64,000 bases of DNA, taken from positions 1-64,000 of the forward strand of contig FTLJ01000466.1 of the NCBI GenBank assembly GCA_900155495.1, in the 5' to 3' direction. The stretch comes from Porogramme epimiltina (taxonomy: Eukaryota > Basidiomycota > Agaricomycetes > Polyporales > Polyporaceae). A model generated the notes under the pieces. It saw only the letters and a list, made by a program, of their open reading frames with translations, made no database searches and was not told where the DNA came from. Shown here piece after piece: positions 9,836-21,509 of this stretch. Both the position numbers and the translations under genes were made by a program. Position 1 is the stretch's first letter. Each line of letters starts with the position of its first letter.

Positions 9836-12800
9836 ATGTCCTCTCTGCGTTCTCTTCTTTTCCTTCTGGCGACTCTGAAGCACTGGGATGGGCCACTCAA
9901 GCGCCTGCAAGCGTTGTGGCAACTCTTCAAGCGAATCATATGGTCGAGGATTCTAGGGAAAGGGAAGGGGAGAGTCACGAGAGGATGGGGCAGAGACCAC
10001 GAGGGTGTGTGTGAGGGTACCGGGAGAAGCCGTGCAGGAGAATCTTCATCAAAGCCGTCGGACGGTACGTTTTCAGTCTGCATCGGTGATGTCGGCCCAA
10101 GCCGCACCTCCAGGTGTATCCATAAGTCAACATTGCACGTTGATACTTGCCTCTTGATACTCGTTATTCAGGACTCCAGGGCGTAGAACTATCGTCTCCC
10201 TCGGACGAACACGTGGGTACCGACGCGAAGTGTCCGGTCATTACAATTTGCGGGAGTCGAAGACCGCTCTCTGCCCTCGACCTTCAGCTCGACCACCGTC
10301 ATAGCCAGTTTCTACAGCCCAGCGATGTCGGGCCCCCCACCCGGCCGTCGTCGGTGGTACTTTCCAGTGCATCGCCAGCCCAAACCAGCGAGCGACTCCA
10401 CCCATATTCTTACGCTCATTCAGAGGGGTCCAAGGCGTCCAATGTGTCCTTCAGTCTGCAGTCCACAACAGATGTCCGGCCCAGAGGCAGACACTTCGAA
10501 GTAGCCCCCAGACGACCCGATGCCCTTCCCACCTCTCGCGCAGCGGCGCGGGGGATCACTCGCGTCGCATCGCGCGCGCCTTCTCGCGCATCGCGCTCGC
10601 GTTCGCGCGCGCCCTCCCGTACTCCACTTTGCTCACCTTCCGACCTTCCCGGGAGCCCTCTCCGCCCACATGCTCCAATACATCCTCCCGCGCATACAAA
10701 TGGGAGTCAGCATACCCTCGCTATCCCCGATGCTGAACGTGAGCTCGCGCGGCACTCGTCGGAGGGCGTGCCCCCGCACACCTTGGTTCGCCAACCCATA
10801 TACCCTATCATGACAGTACCACGTTACGATAGCTACGCCACCATCTCTCCCGACCCTGCAGACTGGATCTTGTTTCCAGTGACGACGCATTTTCCCTTGT
10901 GAGTCACGACGAAATGGATCCGCGGCTTTCCTGGGGCTGACACGATTTCGTAGATACCATTTGCCCCCTGATTGGGAGGCTTGTACTCACCCCGAAGGAC
11001 GGCTGTATTTCTATCACCCCGTAAAGGTAAGGTACCGAGATGCTTATGAACGTGTACTTCTGACGGAGAACGATCAACAGCACATATACACCGACTGTGA
11101 TATCCGTAAACCAGAAATCTTGGAAATGCTTGACACGTTTGCAAAAGAGATCGACGAGCGAGTTTTTGAACAAGGCCTCGTCCTTCCCATCCAGCGAGAG
11201 CTAGTATTATTCTTGGAGGAGAGGAAGATGTCTGGAGGATATAACTGGTGTTATTACTTCGTCGACCACGAAACTCGTACCTTGTTCTGGATTCAAGAGT
11301 GCGATCCCATTTCAGACCTGGACATCAGTGAAATCACTGCCCTGAAGGCACCATACGATATTAGTGCGTATATGCGAGTACCCCAGTCTAACTCGTGCTT
11401 ACGGTTGCTAGGGCACGAAATCGAGGCAAAATACTGGTATGTCTTTGGGGCCGCGCATTTTCAACCGTTCTAACATGACAATGTAGGCTACATATCGAGA
11501 TGTATCCACGCCACCATCGTATCCCGGAAGACGCCTATACGGAGCTGAGTGGCATGCTGACGTTTGCTAGTCTAGGTCAGTTCTGATATCATCGCCGAGG
11601 AGCTGATTCCAACACTCTAGCCTTAGATGTCAACACGTCTATGACTTCAACCGTTGCGTATCGCGCTGATGATGTCCACCGGATGTTAGCGCTAGTGAAG
11701 TCAGCGAAAGGTTAGTAAAGCACTATCTTACCCAACAAATGACTGACCAACCTGAATTAGCCGTTGATGGGACAGATTACGCAACCGCGGTCGTAGGTGA
11801 GGTCTAGAGTTACAATCTCTTTGACGAAATTGACGGCTGTGCTCAGGACGCTTGATGAATATATGGAGTGAGCATAAGTAACGCAACTTCACTGTCACCT
11901 GCGCTTACCCTCTCCTAGTTCATAACCGTTTCTTCAACTTCTACGGTCAGACGCACGCGCGATTAGGCCGCGACCAAAGTGTTTACCATGTTGTCAAGAA
12001 GCGCCGCACTCCTCTTATTCGGACCCTAGCACCACTATTTTGGAACGCGCCCCTAGTACATCTACGGGGACTAGAGAAAATTTACATTGACGGAATCATC
12101 GCAATCATTCCCTGGGGCGGGTTCATCGGGAAGTTACAGAACGAGTGGCAGGAATTCGTCCTTTATGTACGTACCCGCGCTCTACGGCCCATCAGCTCCG
12201 ACCAGATTCTGACCACCGCGTAGGCCACCGTGTTACTCAATGCCAACGTCGCCTTCCTTGCCATCCCTAGTGTCGACAGTGGCGACGGAGCCATAACCCC
12301 TGCTCAGATCAGCAGCTTCCTCTCTATTGTAACTAGCGTTGGGAGCATCCTCCTTGGTTTGCTCCTCGTGCGCCAGCATCGAGTCAAGTCCAAAGACACG
12401 GCCGAGGAGGCTCACCGGTTCCTCCAATCGCGGAAGCACAAGGGTCTTGGGCTCGAGACTCTGGCCATCATTTACAGTTTGCCGTACGCGATGCTCATGT
12501 GGGGGTGAGTGAAATACGCCATTTACCCGAAGCATGCTAGTCATCATTAACATCCTGTCAAATTTTCAGGATGGTCACTTTCCTTGTAGCGTTCTCATTT
12601 GAGTGCTTCTCCGCCACCAGCCGTGCCGCGATCTTCTCGACCGCGGCCGGCTGGATCGCCATCGCCCTCCTCGTACTATGGACCGTCATTACCGGCTGGG
12701 AAAGCGGCGAGACGTCTATGTGGGCTCGGACGAAGCAGCGTCTGCAGGCGGTATTTTCGCGCGAAGACGAGAACGAGGACGGAGATGGGTCTGCGGCACT

Positions 12801-12948
12801 GGGGAGCAGTGCGTCTGCGGTGACGAGTGAGAAGGAGCAGTTAGATCAGAGATGGTGGGCGCGGATACGGATGCTGACGCCGCATTCATTCTCCCACTCG
12901 GGTGACCCGCCAATGGCGGAAATGGGGCCTGTCTCATCGCGCGTGTAG
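9836..12948 (+). CDS. WW-like multi-pass membrane protein, copy 2 (826 aa)
   Basis: Twelve exons: 9836-10064, 10172-10898, 10954-11026, 11081-11363, 11412-11436, 11487-11575, 11621-11710, 11761-11796, 11847-11867, 11919-12166, 12224-12504, 12570-12948. All phases close, giving 826 aa. A short N-terminal hydrophobic/basic stretch (RSLLFLLATLKHW...) is followed by about 240 Ser/Pro/Arg-rich residues with RS repeats. The WW-like motif is LPPDWEACTHPEGRLYFYHP. A CNYYF-like box reads NWCYYFVDHETRTLFW, then FFNFYGQTHARLGRDQS. C-terminal membrane segments include NANVAFLAIPSV, SIVTSVGSILLGLLLV, MVTFLVAFSFECF and GWIAIALLVLWTVI. The tail is acidic and cytosolic-like. Copies 1 and 3 share the domain order and several intron phases; the exon before the membrane part is 248 nt in both copies 2 and 3. 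Function is unknown. The first intron (107 bp) and the N-terminus are the least certain parts. Confidence 0.82.
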
Positions 12949-15900
12949 GAACGACGCTCGGGGGGTGTGCAGGTGAGTGGCTAGCTCGAGTTCACGTCTC
13001 GGAAATGTGCTGACCAGACGGTAATATTAACAGTCTTCTAGAGTATCACGATGTAGAAGTCCTCGTCCAGTGTAGCGGTACTACTAGAGCGATAATTTAC
13101 ATGGTGTAGTGGCTTGATCCCTTGTGAGTACTTTCGGCTCCCTTGCGGCTTATGCATCTCGTCCACGAGTAGATTATGCCCGGTCGGGGTTACTTAAATC
13201 ATGGCGTCTGATCAATCGTAACGTCCGTCGACACGGAGATGGGCTTCGATCAACCTTGTCTTGGCTCGTCAACCCCATAGATGCCTCCAAGTACACACCT
13301 CGATTATAGGATCCGCCTAGGAGCTCATCGCCAGCCTCCTTCGCTGAATTGCTTAGCATCGTGGCACTTCGTACCTTGCATCCGAGTGAACCAGCTACCA
13401 CATAATCATCCGATCATAGTCCGTACGTGTACGCCGTCGACCCTGATCGATGCATCGTAATGCGAGCCCAACCGGACCGATCAAGATAGTGAGGAAATTT
13501 GCTGCGATCCACGGCTCTATAAGTGGCAGGTCGCATTCCAGCATTGAAGTGGCTATTCTGCAACAATTTCGGTATACACAGGCGTGCGGGGAGCTAGCAG
13601 CTACTGCAGCCTAATACAGGTGCGATCGTACAGCTTGATGGTACGGCCTCGACTCAAGAAGCCAGTCCGTGCGGTGGCACCGGTACCTATGGCAGAAGTG
13701 GAGGAGGGGCGGTTCTTACCGCAGCCACTTGACGGTGCCCCGCGTGTTCTGTGTCCCGCCCTTGTCATCAGACATCCCGGGAAAACTATCAGATGTATAG
13801 AACACAATACTGATACGTGAGGGGATCTGTCAGATTATGAACTAACAAGACACTGGACCGGTCGATGGAGAAGTTAGGTGGATTCGTACATGGAATCACT
13901 TGATGTCCGAATCTGTGGGTTGGACGTGGGAGCCTCACTCAAAGAGAAAACGCCCGCAGATGTCCTGTAGCAGCTGGTGGGAACATGCAGGCAGGGCCAT
14001 CCGAGCTGCGTGGTGGCCAAGACAGTCTTCGACGTCACAGTGATGAAGGATACGAGAGATAACGTCCCGATAGGGACCGGTCGATCAATGCGATAGCAGG
14101 TGAAGGCGTTGATTCTGGGACGAGGGTGAGATCACAGGGTATTAGACATCGGTTCACAATGTGTCACGCTGTACCTTCACTGGAACATGGAACTTAACTT
14201 AACTCCATAGAAAGCGCTAAACACAGCACATGAGAGCGTCACGACAACTTGCCAGTGAGTGCCCTGAGCTTTACGAAGGGCGGTGAATACCACAATACAA
14301 GGATTAGTGGGAAACTCTGTAGACCATTGCATTTCGATGGCCCCTATATCGAATAGTAGCCTCGGGGGAAAGCCGAGTGCGAAGTTCAGGGATTAAGGCC
14401 ACAGCCTAACGGCTTCGGGGAGTTTGATCGCCACAGCTCCATCGTTCTATAGTCGGGTGCTCCCATAAAGCCAACTCTGTCCTCATCATTGTGGTATGAT
14501 GCAGAGGAGCAAGTTTGAGTGTCAGTTTTAGTAGCGCCGCTACACTGACGCTGGCCCACTGGGTCCGGCCCTCCCTGGTACCGCAGATATATGACTAGGA
14601 ACTGGCTCGAACACGGCATTTTTGAAGGCTAGCCTACCGCTCTGGCTGTTGGAATTGCACATGACCTCTTCAATACAATCTGCGCTATGTAAGGGTTTGA
14701 CATGCATCATGTAGTTACTAGTATGTGGAACTTGAAGTGCTTACGGTACTATGAACTAACGTGCAACCTGACGAGACCGCGGACTGGCCAGTAAGCTCTG
14801 GGCTCCGAAGAGCTTATAAATCCGTGTCCATATCGTTGCATCCTGTCATTTTCGGCCCCATTAAGTGTGATCTTTTCCACACGGGCCGCACTTGGAAGCT
14901 GAAGGCCAGTCACGTGATGATATGATGTCATTGGATGCGTGGTCTTCGGGATTTCGGAGGCCACTGGTGCCAAGACAGGAAGGAACGGACTTATCTAGTA
15001 TAACCAAGCATGATGCATGTTAGCACTATATACGGATGATCGTCGTCGCATCCTTACCAGACGTGCTACGAACACTCGAAACGGGCCTTTGCAGAACTTC
15101 CTGAAAGTACGCGGTCCTGCAGCCGCGGCATTCCTACAAACACGCGTCAGAGCCGGTCATTTATGGCGGCATGCTACATTCCCCATGGATGGCGAATGTG
15201 AATTGAGATCGTTACATCTAGCTGCTTGGTGTATAGGGTTGGAGCGCCATGTATCGTGATCAACAGAACTAGAAGGGCATATTGCTTTGTGACACAGTGT
15301 GCCTCTTCGTGGGATCGTCTGCTAATGTTTTTGAGACGCACAACAACATCAAGCTATGGTAGGGAAAGGATGTACCAGATTAGGGGCTACCGACGAGCAT
15401 AACGGGGGTGGTGTCGTCGTTTCTACTGAACGGCTGTTCGCGAATCATCCCTCAACGAGCTGGATTGTAAACGCTGCGAGGATTACTCACTAGCAAGCGT
15501 GAATATGTGCGAATTGGGGGCATATAGAGCTGAGTGAGATCTCGTAGCTTGCACCATCGTCAATGGCCCACACAGCCTATTCAGTGCACCTACGTGTTGC
15601 AATGAACGGGGTATCCGACGGGGTTCGCCCTCTCCGGGATTTGATGAACAACTTGGTAGCAGAGGTACCCAGCATTCGCCAACCACGCCCACTCTTTGAG
15701 GGGATGATGCGGAGAGCGACCCGGGGTGCCAAACATGTATTCCACACACACTATATACGCGACCACAATCGCAATAGACATACCGAACTAGCATACGAAC
15801 GCATCCTCCGATCCTCACAAGTCAATCTCCGGCCGGCCGGAGACCTTGGCAAAGGTATGTCGGCATCAAAGTGATGTTCTGCCGGCAGTGAAAGGCATAC

Positions 15901-16482
15901 AGAGATCGCCGGGTCTCGTGTTCCATCGACAATTCAAATTGTAGGGCGTCCCCGCTCTGCGCACGGCGATTGTGGGAGGAGTCGAATGTAGACGCTGCAC
16001 AGGGCCGCTGTAGAAACGGAAGAACGCGACCACAAGTACGTCGATCTTGTCCTTCGTGCATCCGATGCCGTTATGGTCGGTTTGAGGCGAGTGATGAAAG
16101 CAACAGAGCATGGACCGGAAGGTTAAAGAAAGAGAGGATGTCTCAGGGCCGTCGGACGATCAGTCCGAGTCCGTCGGGCTGCGGCCTGTGCTATCTCGTC
16201 CACGTGGCGCTTGTGGGGGAAGCGCTCACAGAGAAAAGGCGACAGCGCCGGGGGCGCAGGGTACATCTCACATTCATTCTACACTGCCCTGCCACATCGT
16301 CGAGGGCGACATATAGCAGCAACACCGCACGGATCGTCGAAGGACAGACATCGACCTCGCGCAGGATCCGCGCCGCCCCTTTCATAGTCGTAGTGGCACT
16401 GCTCGTGACTGAATAGGCAAGTGATAAGTCATCCCTTCCCTCACAACACGGCCGATCTCACACGCGGCCGTAGTGTTTAAGC
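12949..16482. other. Gene-poor stretch
   Basis: About 3.5 kb. I see no coding framework that I can support. Open frames such as 13584-13820 (plus), 14749-14973 (minus) and 15970-16416 (plus) are short, mutually overlapping and without recognisable motifs. No tRNA, transposon end or tandem repeat was recognised. Confidence 0.5.
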
Positions 16483-17845
16483 ATGCAAGTCAGCAGGAAG
16501 CCTCTGACCGTGCGCGACCTCCCCACGGAGCTATTCCGCAACATCCTCGATCATCTTGGCTGCGAGAGCGAAGACACCCTCGCCGCGTGCACCCTCGTGT
16601 GCCGGGATTGGCTCGACGTCAGTCGTCAGCACCTATTCAACGAGATCCACGTCCTCCGCGGCGCGGACGAGTCCTTCGAGGACTTTGCCGACTTCCTCGA
16701 GTCCCATCCCGTCCATGCCGCCTACATCCACACCCTCCAGCTGGAAGCCCGCCTCTTCAGCATCCCCTACAATGTCGCCCTCATGCCGACCATCTCTATC
16801 GATCTCTTCATGCGCATCGCCCGTGCGCTGCCAGGTCTCCAGACCGTCCGCCTGCGTCAGGTACACGTCAAACACTCAGGCCCCTCCGTACCTGTCGTGG
16901 CACCGGAACAGCGACAACCCCTAGAGCACATGGAGTACGAGAAGTGTTACTCTGAAGTCGAGGTCGCCTTCACGCTCCTTTCGCTCTTCCGCATCAACCA
17001 CCTCGACTTGAGCCCCTTCTTCCCGGAAGACGGCTGCAGCGATATCCGCCCAGGAGACCACAAGATCCAAGCACGGTCACTATGTGTCACCCCAGACACG
17101 CCGCAGCCCATGACAGTGTTCAAAGCACTCCACCAGGTCGTCCCGCCGTCCATGATCATCTCCTTCAGATGGCCGATTTACACGCTATCCGACCCTCAAC
17201 TGCCCGTTGTGAAGTTCCTCCAGCACGTCGGCCAGAATCTGGTCGACGTCAACCTTGGTCCGAGTGCGTGCAATCTCAGTTTACACAACTCCGCAAACTG
17301 CTAACTCATGTTCTGTTACAGGCGAGAGGGACAACCACCTCGCCCTACACTACCTCCCGCGGCTCCAGACCTTCCGCTACTGCCCGGGCGTCGCTCTCCT
17401 CGCGCCACCGGACGTGATCCATAAGCAGCGCGCGCTATTCGCCACATTCCCGGCTGACTACCTCCCGCTCTTGCCGGAGGACCTCCACGAGCTCATCCTC
17501 TACGTCCAGTGGGGGGCTGACGAGGATGCAGCCTGCCTGCTCCCGAACGAGGACTCGTTGGTGATGTGGGGCGCGGACAGCGCGATGATGAAACGCCTTC
17601 GTAGGCTGAAGAAGTTAACGCTCTGCGTGCCCAGCCTCCCAGGGGACGAGGCGGAGGCCCTGGCCGTTGCGGGAGTATGCTTCCCGAGGGCGCATGCTCT
17701 TGGCGTCCTGCGCATCGATGTTGTGGTGTGGGAGCTGGAGTGGTACGTTGGCTTGGTTTGCCGTTCACGTTTACGGAACGCGACTGACTCGAGTCTTCTG
17801 CGCAGCCGGGAGTACGACATCTATCACTACTTGCGTGATTGCTAA
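16483..17845 (+). CDS. F-box protein (413 aa)
   Basis: Three exons: 16483-17263, 17322-17742, 17806-17845, with introns of 58 and 63 bp, giving 413 aa. The N-terminal F-box is at residues ~8-55 (VRDLPTELFRNILDHLG...CTLVCRDWLDVSRQHLF). It should bind SKP1 and recruit substrates to an SCF ubiquitin ligase. The rest is Leu/His-rich with weak leucine-repeat periodicity (HLDLSPFF, LHELILYV, LKKLTLCVPSL), the usual layout of expanded agaricomycete F-box proteins. It is related in its first ~80 residues to the F-box gene at 40343-41671 (DLPTEL, VCR, FLF/HLFN, FLExHP). The substrate cannot be predicted. The tiny last exon rests on one good splice pair. Confidence 0.85.
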
Positions 17846-18320
17846 GCACGCTCGCTGGTGGAATCTGGTTGGAGGTGATATGGACATGAATCTTTGCTTA
17901 CTTACAGTGCGCTGTGTATTTATAGATGCTAGCCAGATGATACGGTGTAAAGTAGCCAGTTGGCATATAACACATTTATCCCCATGGCGATAGTGAACGT
18001 CTGTCGAGCAGTAATAGGTCTTAAGGGCATCTACGCACGAGCCAGAGCGAAGGAGAAGACACAGAAAACATGCGTTGTGCCGGTGAGTTCGTTAGGTAGT
18101 GACGTGTCTACTCCCCTCTGACCCCCCGTGTTTTCAGTGCACTGCCAAGTTAGATATTATCATCGCGCCTGCATGTATGTCCTTTCCAGGATCTCCCAAG
18201 CTTTCCTCTTGCCACGATATGCCAATCTCGGGCAGCACGCACACCTTTGGTAAGTCGAGAAGACGCTTTCTCTTGGAGGGCCAGGCATGGCCTATGATCC
18301 CCTTCACGTTGCCGTAGCTG
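17846..18320. other. Intergenic
   Basis: 3' flank of the F-box gene. No feature recognised. Confidence 0.4.
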
Positions 18321-19170
18321 GTGAAGGGGACCACAGGCCGGCGTGTGCCCATCGCTTCCACGCTCCAGCATGACACTTTCCTCTCATATATCCTCTTCTC
18401 TCCACCCTCCTTTCCACTCATCTATCCTATCGAACCGATTGTGGCCACTGAGGTGCCACGCCTCTCATTTTTCCATGCATCGTCAGCTGCAGATGGTTCC
18501 CCGAGCCAAACCCCGTGTCCTATACAGCAGCACTATGGTCTCTCTTCACTATCAGTTCATACACCGCTTCACAGCCCCCATGAGAATGATCACCCCTCTG
18601 AGTCCGCAGCGAGGATCCCTTTTCTCGTTTACGGTACAGCTGCAGACGCGCCAGTAGGCCATGATGGTTTACCGGGGCCCCGTGTGGAGCCAAAAACGGC
18701 ACTATTCTTTGGAGCGCGTAGCAGACGATTCCTCGTGAGGCAGGATGCCTCGTCACCACTCTGATGAGTATGTCGATGGCTGAGATGTCAACAGAGTTGT
18801 CGCGGGTCACCTACCTCTTCAAAACTCATCAGAGAATCATCCTAACAACGAGACACAGTAGCACGATTCCCGAAAGGGATGAGAGGATCGACACGTCCAA
18901 CGGTATTCCTGTAGGGAGTTTCCGCACATCTCATCATTGCGACGCAAATACTGATTCCATGTCAGGACAAAGCCTCTAGATCGAGTTTCGGAAGTGCACT
19001 CAGAGGGCGGCTCATACTTCCGACGCGAAGTAGGTCTTTTCGGTCATCCATGCATGGTCACAGCAGGAGGCTCATCACTAACTGCGACGCACAGAAGTTC
19101 TGAACCAACACGCGTCAACATGCTTACGCAGAGAACGTTAGTAGGTATGTGACACGGATGCTCGGTACAC
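18321..19170 (+). pseudogene. Decayed relic of a WW-like membrane protein gene (copy-3 type)
   Basis: Pieces of the copy-3 gene are recognisable in order. VGHDGLPGPRVEPKTAL (near 18655-18710) matches VGRDGSPNPGTEPDCGT. TIPERDERIDTSNGIPVG (near 18865-18918) matches TISEKYEIIDAFNKIPIR. EVHSEGGSYFRREV (near 18988-19030) matches QYVHPEGRPYFRNE, the WW-like core. Intron acceptors sit at the equivalent places, for example before AAGTTCTGAACCAACA at 19093, where copy 3 has AACTTATACACCAACG. The frame is broken by several stops and shifts, and nothing downstream (soluble middle, membrane part) could be recognised. It is a 5' fragment of an old duplicate. Confidence 0.65.
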
Positions 19171-21509
19171 ATAGCTAAACTGGATCTTGTTTGCAGCGCT
19201 TTACTCTCATTCGGCATGCCACACACAACCGCTGTTGCAGTCAACGCTGGTCACGTCCGAGCATCCGAGGAGCGGTGTCGTGGATCGCACAGTCCAGTTC
19301 TACAACGCACCCATGGGCACATGGAAGATACAACGAGGGCGTCCAACCCCGTTAGCTGTGGCGCAGCCGGAAGAACCAGTCAAACACTCCTCCGAGTCCT
19401 GTGTCGGCTCCGAACATACGTTGAAACAGGATTGCTCGCGAGGGTTGACAAAGACGACGATGGTACGGTTCGTACAACACGAAGACGCGGTAGAGGTCTT
19501 CCCCCTCGCTGAAGTCGAGGTACGTTGTTTCAGCTCAGCGGAAAGGCTCTTATGGTCATTTGAAATCAACTCTGATCATATTGTCCTAATCGTCGTAGCC
19601 CAGGCTTGGCAGGGCAGCCACGATGGTGGAACCGCGTACATATTTATCCCCTTGCAAGCATGAACAGGCATGAGCGCGCGAAAAGTGAAGGTCTCGGGGC
19701 TGACAGAAGAACATTTTGGCGAGTAAATGTCCTGGTGTTCGAGATACGAACCTAACGCCTGTGCAAGATCAGTAGGACATCCATTCCATCACAGAATTGC
19801 CAATTCCACTTCCATCGCATTATCAAGTATACTTGCTTTCGCCGCGAGTGATCCGGTGCTTTGCGATGAAGAATTATGTGTGAGGGCGCCGAGACGACCC
19901 TTTCCAGAGACGCTATGGGATGTGAAGAAGGTGCAGGACTCGGGTCAACGTTATGTAGCGAACCAGATTAGCCCCACTTGCACCCCTGAAGATTCAGGAA
20001 GCGGTACGTGCTATAGCCTTTTGAGTTGCCGTATTGTGGAACGCTTGGTCTGACTTGCGATGTAGGTGAGGGCTTTTGAGATGGGGCCCAATAGGGACTA
20101 GAATATATGCAAACTCAGAATGTCCGAGCACGCCGACGGCCGGTGCGAGCTAATCAATATCATTCAGCGTCATATGTTCGTTTGTCCGTCTTTTTGGAAG
20201 AGAGTTTGCTCGGCTATTCGCTAGGTCGCACAAGCTCCATTCCTCCCGTCTCCTCTAGTCCACCACACGTCGAAGAGTCAATTCACCGTGGTGGCCATCG
20301 CGCGCACGAAGTGTGCGAAGTGGACAAGTCGGCGCTGTACCCATGCGCACATGTCATTGTGGTCTGTCTCACTGATCCCGCACCGTCGCCCATCTAGCTT
20401 GCAGTGCTCGTTCTTGCGCTACAGCCGCGTGGAGAGCCCACGCTCCTCCCTTCTATCCATGCAATGCGCGATCCGCACGTCAAGACGTGTGCGAGTGGGA
20501 AGATCGGGGTCTATTTTGGCTTCAGACAAATTGCAATGCGGGGTGCCGATGCTGTGTGCAGCCCCGCCGCCGGGCGATGGCGGGATGGCTGCTAGCTTCG
20601 TTAGACCCCCGAGCCTTGTTCGCGTGCGTGGCGAGGAATAACGGGTGTGGGATCCGTGGCTGGGAAGGCCCTGGCCGCGCCGTGCAGATCCACCTCGCTT
20701 ACCCCACGCTGGCTGTCCTTCCCGCGATAGCCCCGGCGCGAAGGGCACGCGACGGAAATTTCCGCGCGCCCCGGAGTCCTGCGTGCATCTAAGCGAGTGC
20801 GTGCGCACGGCGCCCCGGGCGCGACACCGTCAGGTGCGCCCGCCCGCCGCGGTCAAGGCGGGCGAGAAGGTGGCCGCGTCGCTATCTCTTCCCCCGGGAG
20901 GGACAAGCTGTCGCCTTCGCAAGTCTTCTCGCAGGGAAGCCCGGGGCCTATCGCGCGCGATCGCGCGAGATATATTTGCGGAGTTCTAGACCAGCGAGCC
21001 CAAGCTCTCTGGGCCGGCGCGCGAGCCGAGCGCGGCTAGCGCGCGCCCAACGCGCGACACTGGCAGGCCCACGGCAGGCCGGCACGACGCTAGGCCCGTC
21101 TTGGCGGCTCCGCGCGCGATCTACACAGGTACGAACCACAATGTGTGATTTTGCAAGAGGCTCGAGGACGGGCGGGCGCGAGCGCGTGGGTGCGCGCACC
21201 GCCAAAAGGGGGCCATGAAACCGGGCGGGCGGGGGCGCTTGCGTGTTCCGGAGAGCGGTGAGCCGAGGCGCAGCTGTGGCACAGGCGTCGGTGTTCCATG
21301 CCCCCATCATCATCACTCTAATTATTGAGCACTCAGCACACCCGCGCCGCTCGAACTTTGTCAGTGTCTTGATATATACCAAGCCATGCTGACTCTGTCG
21401 GTGTCGGCTCTCGACATCGCCCTCGCTGCTCTCTTCGACCTCCTGTCGTACGGCTGTCCTGTGCCCTTCTCGTCTTTACGGCAACCACGCTCTAAACTTC
21501 GCTAGGAAC
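19171..21509. other. Intergenic; contains a GC-rich island
   Basis: No supportable gene. About 20640-21290 is strikingly GC-rich, with a CGCGCGATCGCGCG palindrome near 20952-20967. Long open frames there on both strands are explained by base composition. The last ~130 bp before 21510 form the pyrimidine-rich metacaspase promoter. Confidence 0.5.

Noticed and set aside
10147..10902. ATG at 10147 as gene start
   Set aside because: The frame joins upstream exon 9836-10064 through a strong gtacgt donor, and 10147 lies inside that intron.
15970..16416. 148-codon plus-strand frame upstream of the F-box gene
   Set aside because: Arg/Ser-rich, no motif, no splice partners; frames of the same length occur on the other strand.
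20948..21382. 144-codon minus-strand frame in the GC island
   Set aside because: Long frames are expected by chance at this GC content; the composition is Arg/Ala/Pro without pattern.
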